Positions 7,224-14,821 of a DNA stretch of 16,508 nt are shown here, piece by piece; position 1 is the stretch's first letter, and the number at the start of each line of letters is the position of its first letter. Position numbers and translations under genes: made by a program. Origin of the DNA: an uncultured Clostridia bacterium (lineage in GTDB: Bacteria > Bacillota > Clostridia > Christensenellales > Borkfalkiaceae); contig CAMWQS010000022.1 in assembly GCA_947176485.1 (NCBI GenBank), forward strand, positions 1-16,508, written 5' to 3'. Below the pieces are notes generated by a model that searched no databases, had not been told where the DNA came from, and worked only from the letters and a program-made list of their open reading frames with translations.

Positions 7224-8447
7224 ATGAATAACGAACGAAGCGTAAAAACAGCAGATTTGAAAATTTTTCAATTAATATTAATTATTCTGCTCATATCGTT
7301 TTTTGAGGAGTCGGAGTATTCCGTCCTTTCGGTAACGGCACTTTTTGCAATGCTGCTTTTACCCATAGTAATACTGCTGTGGTTCGTAATATGCAAACAA
7401 ACCGTTACTAAAAGCGATAAATCTATCGTTGCGGTATTCGCCGTTTTTATATTCGTTCAGGTCATTTTCGTGCGTTGGGGCGAGCTGTACACCAGCTTAA
7501 CGCCGATTTACCGTAGCCTTACCGTGCTCGCGTTTATCCTGTACGCAAGAAAATTTAAGTTAAGCAAGGGTAAATTCCAAGCAATATCGGCGTTGACCGT
7601 CGTGGTTTTAATACTCGGACTGTGTACTATTTTCTCTCCCAACGAGAAGGGCGCAAACGTATTATTCGGCAATTACAATACGGTGGGAGTGCTGTACTTT
7701 ACTCTTGGCGTGATTAACTTAATCGTATATTTGAAGATGCACTTTAAAACTTCTTTCGTTTTGTTTTTAGGCTGCGTTTTAATGATAATTTTAAGTAATA
7801 CCAGGACGTCGTTATTCCTTTTACTTATTGCACTGGTATTGTGGGGCTTGTTTTTAATATTGCCCAAAAATATGATAAAACCTAAAATAATTTTCCCCGT
7901 ACTTATCATCTTGCTGATTGCGTTCGTTTGGTTCTATTACAATATCAAAAGCCTGTCTGTTTATTCTACTTTAAACAAAATTTCCAAAGAGCTGTTTAAC
8001 AAAAACTTCGACTCAGGCAGACCTGATTTGTGGCATATGGCGGTTGACGCCGTGGGAAAGAATTGGCTGTCCGGTAGAGGTACGGGCGTTGACCTCGAAG
8101 AATTTTACCCGCAAGTTAAAACTCCGCACAGCGTCTATTTCGATATATATTTGCAAAACGGAATTTTGGGTTTAATTTCATACTTGGTTTGTATATTTCT
8201 CGTAATTAAACGAAAGGGCAAGTGGAGCAGAACGAATTTAAACGTACTGTTAATTACGGTTGCGTTTGCAATTCTTTTCTACAATTCCGTAGGTATAGTA
8301 TTTACGAAAGCCCGCTCTGGTATAGGACTTTTACAGTGGGCACTGTTGGCGTTGCCTTACGCCGACGGAGTGAAAATCAGCGAAAACGAGGAGGCTGCAA
8401 GTGATAAGCTTAGTAGTTCCGGTTTACAACGTAAAGAAGTATATTAA
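7224..8447 (+). CDS. Wzy-like polysaccharide polymerase / O-antigen ligase-family membrane protein
   Basis: About 407 residues with roughly 11-12 hydrophobic segments. Such proteins polymerise lipid-linked repeat units at the outer face of the membrane. Family-like landmarks (numbered from the ATG at 7224) are SNTRTSLFLLLIA with R194, SGRPDLW with R266, and the loop TPHSVYFDIYLQNGILG with H302, matching the O-antigen ligase/polymerase pattern of two arginines and a histidine in extracytoplasmic loops. Wzy proteins diverge strongly, so the call rests on topology, these short motifs and position between transferases and flippase. A TTG at 7221 directly precedes the ATG and could also serve; neither has a clear ribosome site. 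The last 47 bases overlap the next gene, so the C-terminal tail after GVKISENEEAAS may be a later extension. Confidence 0.85.
   Translation: MNNERSVKTADLKIFQLILIILLISFFEESEYSVLSVTALFAMLLLPIVILLWFVICKQTVTKSDKSIVAVFAVFIFVQVIFVRWGELYTSLTPIYRSLTVLAFILYARKFKLSKGKFQAISALTVVVLILGLCTIFSPNEKGANVLFGNYNTVGVLYFTLGVINLIVYLKMHFKTSFVLFLGCVLMIILSNTRTSLFLLLIALVLWGLFLILPKNMIKPKIIFPVLIILLIAFVWFYYNIKSLSVYSTLNKISKELFNKNFDSGRPDLWHMAVDAVGKNWLSGRGTGVDLEEFYPQVKTPHSVYFDIYLQNGILGLISYLVCIFLVIKRKGKWSRTNLNVLLITVAFAILFYNSVGIVFTKARSGIGLLQWALLALPYADGVKISENEEAASDKLSSSGLQRKEVY
8388..8394 (+). promoter_or_regulatory. Strong ribosome binding site for the GTG-started GT2 gene
   Basis: GAGGAGG lies 6 bases before the GTG at 8401, inside the end of the polymerase gene. 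It decides the start: the GTG gives MISLVVPVYNV, identical to the first 11 residues of the adjacent paralogue at 9402, which starts with ATG. Confidence 0.85.
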
Positions 8448-9405
8448 CGAATTTCTCGATTCCGTGATTAATCAGACCTATCAAGACTTTGAGGCGGTAT
8501 TGGTTGATGACGGTTCAAACGACGGCACCGAAGCGGTGCTTGACGAGTACGCTGCAAAGTGTGAAAAATTAAGAGTTATCCATAAGCAGAACGAGGGCGT
8601 AGTACGGACTTGGAAGAGGGGAATAGTTGAAGCAAAAGGCGATTATTTGGCTTTTGCCGACCCCGACGATATACTTGAAACCGATATGCTTGAAGTCCTC
8701 AATAACCTTATGACGGAAAGCGGCGCAGATTTGGTTATCAGCGGAATTACAAGGTTGGAAAACGGCAAATTGGTTTCCATGCCCGCCGATACCCGTAATT
8801 TACCCGAAGGCTTATATACGGGCGACGGGTTAAAAGAAATAAAAAGCAGCTTGTTCGGCAATACCGAAAACCGTAACGATTTTTTCTTTTTCTTTCGTTG
8901 GAACAAACTGTTTAAAAAAGAACTGCTTATAAAAAATCTGGATTTCACCGACGATAGGGTGAAGTTCGGCGACGACGTATGTATGTGCGCGTCGGCAATA
9001 TACGACTGTGAAAAACTGTATTACAGCCATAAACCTCTTTATATTTACCGCATAAGGGACGACAGCTTGACGACGGTAAACTTCAACGCGTCAGAGATAG
9101 ATAACGCGGAGCTGTTGCTTGAATCCGTGTTTAAGATGCTTAAAGCCAAAAACGGTTATAATAGCTTCGTGTCTTTTAATTATACAGCGTATCACATTTG
9201 CCATCTTATTAAAAAAATAGTTAATGATAACCGTAAAAAAAGCATTAAGAAACAAAATCTTAAAAAGCTGAAAAGCTGCAAAACGGTGCATCAATATTCT
9301 TTGAAAAACTCAAAACCTTATATTTCACGCAATAGGCGTTTAGCAATAAAGCTATTGAAAAGCCCTTTTTTCAGTTTTCTCACACTAATAAAGGATAAAT
9401 TATGA
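8401..9405 (+). CDS. GT2-family glycosyltransferase, first of a tandem pair
   Basis: 334 residues. The N-terminal GT-A domain shows ISLVVPVYNV, VLVDDGSNDGT (34-43), and the donor-binding AFADPDD with D87 and D89. This is the classic capsular GT2 pattern seen in EpsH- and WaaV-like enzymes. The C-terminal half has LYYSHKPLYIYRIR and a lysine-rich end that may sit on the membrane. The GTG start is chosen from the strong ribosome site and from the paralogue. It overlaps the polymerase gene by 47 bases and the next gene by 4 (ATGA). It probably adds a sugar to the repeat unit; donor unknown. A T6-C-T5-C-T3 tract at 8880-8895 encodes a run of five phenylalanines. Confidence 0.92.
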   Translation: MISLVVPVYNVKKYINEFLDSVINQTYQDFEAVLVDDGSNDGTEAVLDEYAAKCEKLRVIHKQNEGVVRTWKRGIVEAKGDYLAFADPDDILETDMLEVLNNLMTESGADLVISGITRLENGKLVSMPADTRNLPEGLYTGDGLKEIKSSLFGNTENRNDFFFFFRWNKLFKKELLIKNLDFTDDRVKFGDDVCMCASAIYDCEKLYYSHKPLYIYRIRDDSLTTVNFNASEIDNAELLLESVFKMLKAKNGYNSFVSFNYTAYHICHLIKKIVNDNRKKSIKKQNLKKLKSCKTVHQYSLKNSKPYISRNRRLAIKLLKSPFFSFLTLIKDKL

Positions 9406-10397
9406 TTAGTTTAGTCGTTCCGGTTTACAACGTCGCTCCTTATCTTGAAGAATTTTTAGAGTCGGTTTTAAAGCAAACCTTTGAGGATTTTGAAGCTGTG
9501 TTGGTTGACGACGGCTCAACGGACGGTAGTGGAGATTTACTTGACGATTATGCAAAAAAATCTTCAAAGCTGAAAGTAATACACAAAGAAAACGGCGGTG
9601 TTATAAGTGCTTGGAAGCGGGGAATAGTGGAGTCCTCCGGTGAATACGTTTCGTTTGCAGACCCTGACGATATTCTGATGCCCGATATGCTTTCGATGCA
9701 ATATAAGCTGTTGACCGAAAACGATGCGGATATCGTAATCTCCGGTATTAACCGTTTGGAGGATGGAAAGCTTGAAGCTTCTCCGGCTGACCAATGGAGT
9801 TTAAAAGAGGGGTTGTATGAGGGCGAAAGCTTAGAAAATCTGAAAAAAAATTTGTTTGGGTCAAAAATTAATCCTCAGACCGTATTCTTTTTTTGGAAAC
9901 CGAACAAATTTTTTAAAAGAAAGACTTTGCTTGCAAATTTAGATTACAGTGTTGAAGGCTTGTCGTTCGGGGACGACGTTTGTATAAGCGCATCCGCTAT
10001 TTACGATAGTAAAAAACTATATTATAGCCATACTCCGTTATATATTTACCGCATAAGGGGCAATAGCCTATCAACGGTAACCTTTAATTCTAAACAACTT
10101 GACGATGCCGATTTGTTAATTCACTCCGTAAGAAGGTTGATTAGCGATAAGGGTTACATGAACGATTTCGTTTATTATAATGACCCAAGCTATCATATTT
10201 TGCGCTTAATGCGTAAAATCACCGATTTAGCAGTTGACAAAAACACGAAAAAAGAATTGCTCGAAAATTTTAAAAATCATCCCTTTATTGCAGATTACGA
10301 TTTAAAAAAGGCAAAAAAATTTATATCCTTTAAACGATATTTAGCTATTTGGCTTTTAAAGCATTCTATGTATTCCTTATTACTTAAAATATTATAA
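9402..10397 (+). CDS. GT2-family glycosyltransferase, second of a tandem pair
   Basis: 331 residues, paralogous to the preceding gene. Motifs are ISLVVPVYNV, VLVDDGSTDGS (34-43), and SFADPDD with D87 and D89. The conserved mid-region WKRGIVE is shared with the paralogue. AAGGA lies 6 bases before the ATG, which overlaps the previous stop as ATGA, so translation is probably coupled. The C-terminal region is lysine- and leucine-rich and AT-rich at DNA level (15 G or C in the 60 bases 10321-10380). Homopolymers A8 (9843-9850) and T7 (9888-9894) occur in the frame. It likely adds another sugar to the repeat unit before flipping; donor and linkage unknown. Confidence 0.92.
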   Translation: MISLVVPVYNVAPYLEEFLESVLKQTFEDFEAVLVDDGSTDGSGDLLDDYAKKSSKLKVIHKENGGVISAWKRGIVESSGEYVSFADPDDILMPDMLSMQYKLLTENDADIVISGINRLEDGKLEASPADQWSLKEGLYEGESLENLKKNLFGSKINPQTVFFFWKPNKFFKRKTLLANLDYSVEGLSFGDDVCISASAIYDSKKLYYSHTPLYIYRIRGNSLSTVTFNSKQLDDADLLIHSVRRLISDKGYMNDFVYYNDPSYHILRLMRKITDLAVDKNTKKELLENFKNHPFIADYDLKKAKKFISFKRYLAIWLLKHSMYSLLLKIL

Positions 10398-10412
10398 TTT
10401 TAACAGATTTTT

Positions 10413-11978
10413 ATGGATAAAAAACGCGGTCTTTTAAACGTAATAGTTTCAATTGCGTTTAAGGTGTTACTTCTTGTCGGGGCTATTCTCGTAAGAAGAT
10501 TTTTAATTAAATATATCGGCGACGAGGTAAACGGGCTCAACTCTCTGTATACGAGTATAATAGGCTTCCTTGCCGTGGCAGAGCTGGGCGTTGGAAGCGC
10601 AATCACCTTCTGTATGTACAAGCCCATAGTGGAGGGGGATAACGACAAGGTTTCCGCCCTGTACCACTTGTTTACAAAGCTGTATCTTATCATCGGCGCA
10701 ATTATTTTGGTTGTCGGCTGTGCGCTTATCCCGCTTTTGCCCTATCTTGCCGCCGACTATCAGGACGTCAACCAAAACGTCTATCTCACGTTTTTCCTTA
10801 TGCTGGTTTCGGTTGTCGTAACCTACCTGTTCAGCTCTAAAACGTCGCTCATAAACGCTTACAAAAACAACTATATTGCAACGATTATTTCTTCCTGCGG
10901 ACTTATATTGCAATATGCGTTGCAGATAACCGTTTTAATACTTACCCAATCGTTCGTTTGGTTTTTGGTTTGCGCAATCGGCGCGGCGCTGTTGCAGTGG
11001 GGCGTAACCGAATTGGTTGCGCGCAAAAAATATAGCTTCATAATAAAAAACAAGCAGAAAATAGATACTGAAACCAAAAAAGAAGTAACCAAAAACGTAA
11101 AAGCAATGTTTATGCACAAAATCGGAACGGTATTGGTGAATACCGCCGACAGTGTCATAATTTCTGCTTTTATCGGCGTAGTAATTTTAGGCAAGTATAC
11201 CAACTATACTACTATAATGGTTGCAATGACGGGCGTGCTCGGGCTGTTTTTTACTCCGTTAACTTCGGTAATCGGGCATATGTGCGTTGAAAACGATACC
11301 GAATCTATCAAGAAATATCTCAACTTTTTCCATACCTTTAACTTTATATTAGGCGTAATTTTCTTCCTTGGCTATTACGCAGTAATAGATAACTTAGTCA
11401 ATATCTGTTTTAAAAGCGATGAGCCGCTTGAACTCGCCAAAAGTGTTTCCTTTATAATCACGCTAAATTACTTCATTCAGTTTATGCGGCAGTCAACCCA
11501 GCTTTTTAAGGACGCAACGGGCACTTTCTACAACGACAGGTGGAAGCCCCTTTTCGAAGGTCTTTTGAACGTCGGCTTGTCGATAGGGTTTATTTATTTA
11601 TTCTCTTATTGCTTCGGGGAAGATTTCGCCGTCGTTGGCGTAATCGTTGCAACGATAATAACCAACTTGACGATATGCCATATCGTAGAACCCCACGTCT
11701 TGTACAAGTACGCGCTAAAATCTAAAACGACGGGGTACTATATCCGTAATTATATATATATACTCGTTTTTGCGGCTTTGCTCGTCGTCTTGCATTTCTG
11801 CTTGCAGTCTTACGATAGCGAGTGGATAGAGCTTTTGGTTAACGGCAGTATCGCGGTTGCAATAGCGGTGGTGCCTTGCGTGGCGGTGGTGCTGCTGAAC
11901 AAAGATTTCCGCCATTACTTTAAACAGGTTTTAGAAAGAATTAAGAACAAATTTAAAAAAACCGAACCGGCTGATTAA
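10413..11978 (+). CDS. Wzx-like polysaccharide flippase (MOP superfamily)
   Basis: 521 residues with about 12-14 hydrophobic helices. It would flip the undecaprenyl-linked repeat unit across the membrane to the polymerase. The N-terminus GLLNVIVSIAFKVLLLVGAI followed by RRFLIKYIGDEVNGLNSLYTS is characteristic of Gram-positive oligosaccharide flippases, where an Arg-rich first helix is followed by G-x-x-x-x-G-L-x-x-L-y. The central LGKYTNYTTIM and the FKDATGTFYNDRWKPLFEG segment also fit. The C-terminus is a basic cytoplasmic tail (KNKFKKTEPAD). It starts 15 bases after the second GT2 gene with only a weak AT-rich leader. It is the last gene of the locus, followed by a hairpin terminator. No Wzz-type chain-length regulator accompanies it. 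Confidence 0.93.
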   Translation: MDKKRGLLNVIVSIAFKVLLLVGAILVRRFLIKYIGDEVNGLNSLYTSIIGFLAVAELGVGSAITFCMYKPIVEGDNDKVSALYHLFTKLYLIIGAIILVVGCALIPLLPYLAADYQDVNQNVYLTFFLMLVSVVVTYLFSSKTSLINAYKNNYIATIISSCGLILQYALQITVLILTQSFVWFLVCAIGAALLQWGVTELVARKKYSFIIKNKQKIDTETKKEVTKNVKAMFMHKIGTVLVNTADSVIISAFIGVVILGKYTNYTTIMVAMTGVLGLFFTPLTSVIGHMCVENDTESIKKYLNFFHTFNFILGVIFFLGYYAVIDNLVNICFKSDEPLELAKSVSFIITLNYFIQFMRQSTQLFKDATGTFYNDRWKPLFEGLLNVGLSIGFIYLFSYCFGEDFAVVGVIVATIITNLTICHIVEPHVLYKYALKSKTTGYYIRNYIYILVFAALLVVLHFCLQSYDSEWIELLVNGSIAVAIAVVPCVAVVLLNKDFRHYFKQVLERIKNKFKKTEPAD

Positions 11979-12000
11979 GCCGTAGTTATTTTAGCATAGA

Positions 12001-12040
12001 GCGCCGCCCTCGGATATACGAGGGCGGCGCGCTGCTATTT
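12001..12040 (+). terminator. Hairpin terminator after the polysaccharide locus
   Basis: A perfect 12-bp stem, GCGCCGCCCTCG (12001-12012) with CGAGGGCGGCGC (12019-12030), encloses the 6-base loop GATATA. An outer 5-bp pairing TAGCA (11992-11996) with TGCTA (12033-12037) extends it across a small internal loop. The U tract is short (TATTTTC). It lies 22 bases past the flippase stop. Confidence 0.75.
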
Positions 12041-12088
12041 TCAAACAAAAAATTTTTGAAATTTACGCTGTGGCAGTAAAACGCTATC

Positions 12089-12098
12089 AAACGCGTTT
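12089..12098. promoter_or_regulatory. Palindrome AAACGCGTTT just upstream of the -35 box (possible operator)
   Basis: A perfect 10-base palindrome ends 4 bases before the TTGACA of the downstream promoter. Its position would suit a regulator or activator site, but a palindrome this short can arise by chance and no matching regulator is in the window. Confidence 0.3.
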
Positions 12099-12102
12099 TT
12101 AA

Positions 12103-12131
12103 TTGACATAAAATGTCGAATAATATATACT
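12103..12131 (+). promoter_or_regulatory. Sigma-70-type promoter for the two-lipoprotein operon
   Basis: The -35 box TTGACA (12103-12108) is consensus. The -10 box TATACT (12126-12131) differs from consensus at one base, and the spacer is exactly 17. Transcription would start near 12138, leaving a leader of about 104 bases before the ATG at 12242. The leader shows only a weak TCTG/CAGA pairing and no recognised riboswitch. GGAGA at 12225-12229 is the best ribosome site, 12 bases from the ATG. Confidence 0.78.
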
Positions 12132-12241
12132 TTTGACTAAATGCGGGTAAATTTGTCTGAAAAAATCACAGATTATCACGCAAAAGAATAACGGTAAAAA
12201 TAAAAGTATTTAATGCGTAAAAACGGAGACACTAATTACGT

Positions 12242-14821
12242 ATGCAAAACAAACGCAAACTGATTTTAACACTGACACTTTCCGCCGTGCTCGGTATGGG
12301 CGCGCTCGCTTTGCCCGCGTGCAAAACCGAAAATAACGAGCCCAAGGACGAGTCTTACGAGGAAATCTATAAACAACCCACTTGTACGGAAACGGGCGAG
12401 CTCAGACGCTACCCGTCGAAGGACAGCACCACCTACGAAACGGTAACGATTCCCGCCTTGGGGCATCTTTACGACGAAAACGGGTGGGAGATTATCGAAC
12501 AGCCCACGTATGCAAGCGAAGGGACGAAAAAGGGAGTATGCGAGCGGTGCGGCGCAACCGAGTATCAGATTATAGATATGCTGCCTTCGGCGTATCAGAT
12601 TAAGGTTTACGACGGCGCAAAAATGATTGAGTGCGTGTACGTCGAAGACGACGGCTTGTACGAAATCACCGCCCCGACCAAGCTCGGCTATACCTTCGCG
12701 GGCTTTCACGACGAGCAAGGCAATTCGTTTGCGTCGAGCGGTAAGGTAGATAAAGACGTAACCGTCTATACGAGCTGGAATATTCAACCCACGCTTACCT
12801 TTGCCGAACTCAAAGAGCGTGCGGCGGCGGGCGTAGATAAAATTTTGCTTGGCGCGGATATCACCGTTACCGAAACGGTGTACTTCGTCGGGCAAACCGA
12901 GCTTTACGTAACCGAAGACCACACGATAACGCGTGCCGAAGACTTCGGCGGCGACATGTTCGTTGTCGGCGAAAATACGATAGTTAGCGGCAACAGGGCG
13001 GAGCTTACCGTAAAGCCCGCAGACGGAGCCCACCTTACGGTTGACGGCAATAAGCAAAACGTAACTGCCGAAGTTTCGGGCACTGCGCTTTTATTGGTTG
13101 AAAGCAGCGTAGTAAATATGTACGAAGGGGTTACCGTTGCAAACTGCAAAAAGACCGCAAACGCAAAATTGACGGACGATAGCTACAAGCTTTCCTATCC
13201 CGAAAAAATCGGCGGCGCGGCAATGGTAGTGGTAAACGGTACGTTCAATATGTACGGCGGCAGCTTTGATAATAACGAAGTCAATTTGGACGAAACGAAC
13301 CTCGGCGACGACGAAAGCGAGGAGCTGCGTACTTCCTCTTGCGGCGGCGCAATCTACAATTATTCGGCTGTAAATATCTACGGCGGCACCTTCAACGGCA
13401 ACAGCGCGGCGCGTGGCGGAGCAATTTACAACTACCGTACGCTGCGTGTGTACGCCGCAACCTTTGAAGACAACTATGCAAGCGTTTACGCGGGTGCGGT
13501 GTATCTTCCAGGCTCACAGTATTCCGTCTTGTATTTAGGCGACGTCGACGGCAATACGGAAAATACTATTTCGTTTGAAAATAACTCTTCCGAAAAGTCG
13601 GGCGGAGCAATTTTCGGGCAAATGAAAAATACAATCGTCGTTTACGGCGGAACGACCTTTACGGGCAATACGGCGCGTGGGAATAACGGCGGTGCCATCA
13701 ATACTTCGGGTGCGCTAATCGTAAACGACGCAACCTTCACCGAAAATTTAGCCGCGTCAAAGGGCGGTGCAATTTACGTCTATTATTCCGACGCCGAGCT
13801 GACCACCCGTCAAGTGGAAATCAACGGCGGCAGTTTCGTCAACAACTCCGCGTCAAAGGGCGGCGCAATTGCGTTTTCCGCATCTCAAACGGACTTCGAT
13901 AACGGTTCTATCGGTTCGGTTTCGGGTACGCTGTTCAGCGGCAATACCGCTTACGCAACCTCAACCTCCGACCCCGAGCTTCCCGACGACGGCGAGTCTG
14001 GCGGAGAAACTACGGAAAAGAATTTCAACGGCAACGGCGGTGCGATTTATATTTCGCGCAAAAGCACGGTAAGCATAACCGGCAACTGCAAGTTTGAAAA
14101 TAACGGTGCCGAGAGGAAGGGCGGTGCGGTCTACGTTACCAATTCACAGCTCGATATCGACTCCGCGTCGTTTAAATCCAACTCGTCCGTCGGCAACGGC
14201 GGCGCAGTCTACTGTTACACCGGCTCGACGGTAGAAATAAGCAACGCAGCGTTCGAAAGCAACTCTTCCGACGGTACCGAGCAAGGCGGCGGCGCACTGT
14301 ACTTTACGGGTGCAAACGCCACCGTAACCGACTGCTCGTTTACGGGCAACAAGGCAACCGCAAACAACGGCGGAGCCGTCGGCGCATACAGCGCGTCAAA
14401 CGTAACCTTCTGTGGAAACTCTACGTTTATCGGAAACACGGCGGCGGGTAACGGCGGTGCAATCTATATTGCTTCCGAGGGAACGCAGGTTACAATCGAA
14501 GGCGATTCGACGTTTACGGGTAACACTGCAACGACTTACGGCGGCGCAATTTATATAACGGGACCTTCAACGCTAACCGTAAACGACGTTACCGCAACCG
14601 GTAACAGCGCGAAGAGTGGCGGCTTTATATACTTTACTAAAACGGGTACCGTGGTAACTATTTTAGCGGGCGAGGCAAGTAACAACGTTGCTTCGACCTC
14701 GGGCGCAACGGCTTGCGGCAACGCATCCAAAGCCTATATCAAAGTTACCGCAGACTTTATCTACCCCGACGGCACGATAACGGGTAAATATACTTTGGAA
14801 GTGATATCAAATGAAAATTAG
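12242..14821 (+). CDS. Secreted lipoprotein with Pmp-like GGA(I/V/L)/FxxN repeats, predicted right-handed beta-helix
   Basis: 859 residues. A basic start and hydrophobic core lead to the lipobox LPAC with C27, so it is a probable membrane-anchored lipoprotein. Residues 43-115 hold two decayed copies of the cysteine repeat found in the upstream hydrolase. Residues 119-180 resemble the Listeria-Bacteroides repeat (Flg_new) seen in surface proteins: APTKLGYTFAGF, then DVTVYTSW. Residues 324-797 form the repeat region, with 13 GGA(I/V/L) motifs plus three variants and about 15 FxxN motifs, the pattern of chlamydial polymorphic membrane proteins and adhesin-like beta-helices. There is no autotransporter barrel and no LPXTG signal. 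It probably acts as a surface adhesin or carbohydrate-binding scaffold, which is inference. It leads a two-gene unit and overlaps the next gene by 11 bases. Confidence 0.88.
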   Translation: MQNKRKLILTLTLSAVLGMGALALPACKTENNEPKDESYEEIYKQPTCTETGELRRYPSKDSTTYETVTIPALGHLYDENGWEIIEQPTYASEGTKKGVCERCGATEYQIIDMLPSAYQIKVYDGAKMIECVYVEDDGLYEITAPTKLGYTFAGFHDEQGNSFASSGKVDKDVTVYTSWNIQPTLTFAELKERAAAGVDKILLGADITVTETVYFVGQTELYVTEDHTITRAEDFGGDMFVVGENTIVSGNRAELTVKPADGAHLTVDGNKQNVTAEVSGTALLLVESSVVNMYEGVTVANCKKTANAKLTDDSYKLSYPEKIGGAAMVVVNGTFNMYGGSFDNNEVNLDETNLGDDESEELRTSSCGGAIYNYSAVNIYGGTFNGNSAARGGAIYNYRTLRVYAATFEDNYASVYAGAVYLPGSQYSVLYLGDVDGNTENTISFENNSSEKSGGAIFGQMKNTIVVYGGTTFTGNTARGNNGGAINTSGALIVNDATFTENLAASKGGAIYVYYSDAELTTRQVEINGGSFVNNSASKGGAIAFSASQTDFDNGSIGSVSGTLFSGNTAYATSTSDPELPDDGESGGETTEKNFNGNGGAIYISRKSTVSITGNCKFENNGAERKGGAVYVTNSQLDIDSASFKSNSSVGNGGAVYCYTGSTVEISNAAFESNSSDGTEQGGGALYFTGANATVTDCSFTGNKATANNGGAVGAYSASNVTFCGNSTFIGNTAAGNGGAIYIASEGTQVTIEGDSTFTGNTATTYGGAIYITGPSTLTVNDVTATGNSAKSGGFIYFTKTGTVVTILAGEASNNVASTSGATACGNASKAYIKVTADFIYPDGTITGKYTLEVISNEN
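12368..12586 (+). repeat. Two degenerate cysteine repeats in the beta-helix lipoprotein
   Basis: Copy 1 (residues 43-75) keeps PTCTETG with C48 and the IPALGH ending, but its CxxCG is replaced by YPSKDSTT. Copy 2 (76-115) keeps CERCG (C100, C103), but the lone cysteine is Y90. The layout matches the 40-residue units of the hydrolase at 446-2176. Confidence 0.75.
13211..14632 (+). repeat. Pmp-type GGA(I/V/L)/FxxN beta-helix repeat region
   Basis: GGA(I/V/L) motifs begin at residues 368, 392, 454, 483, 508, 540, 599, 627, 653, 683, 710, 738 and 767, with variants GGAA (324), AGAV (417) and GGFI (793). FxxN motifs sit about 10-16 residues before most of them (for example F342, F384, F473, F532, F644, F700, F758). 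Spacing is typically 25-30 residues, consistent with one to two beta-helix turns. Acidic, low-complexity inserts interrupt at 346-366 and 572-592. DNA here is GC-rich (37 of 60 bases at 14281-14340). Confidence 0.88.

Larger units (their letters stand above)
8401..10397 (+). repeat. Tandem gene duplication of two GT2 transferases
   Basis: The two adjacent coding regions are clear paralogues. By ungapped hand comparison 61 of their first 90 residues are identical, and both end the catalytic core with LYYSHxPLYIYRIR followed by SL-x-TV-x-FN. The copies have diverged enough in the C-terminal third to suggest different acceptors, or an old duplication. An exact 17-base match (atatttaccgcataagg) remains in the C-terminal half. 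Confidence 0.88.

Noticed and set aside
12131..12241. Riboswitch or structured RNA in the lipoprotein leader
   Set aside because: About 104 bases with only a weak TCTG/CAGA pairing and no recognised conserved core. Nothing beyond an ordinary leader can be supported.
12266..13057. 263-codon open frame on the minus strand
   Set aside because: It lies opposite the lipoprotein gene with its clear signal peptide and repeats. Its product is arginine-rich without recognisable motifs, as expected of an antisense frame in GC-rich coding DNA.
13211..14632. Chlamydia-type autotransporter (type V secretion)
   Set aside because: The repeats look like Pmp proteins, but the C-terminus lacks a beta-barrel and terminal aromatic residue, and the N-terminus is a lipoprotein signal. 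The Gram-positive context also argues against it.
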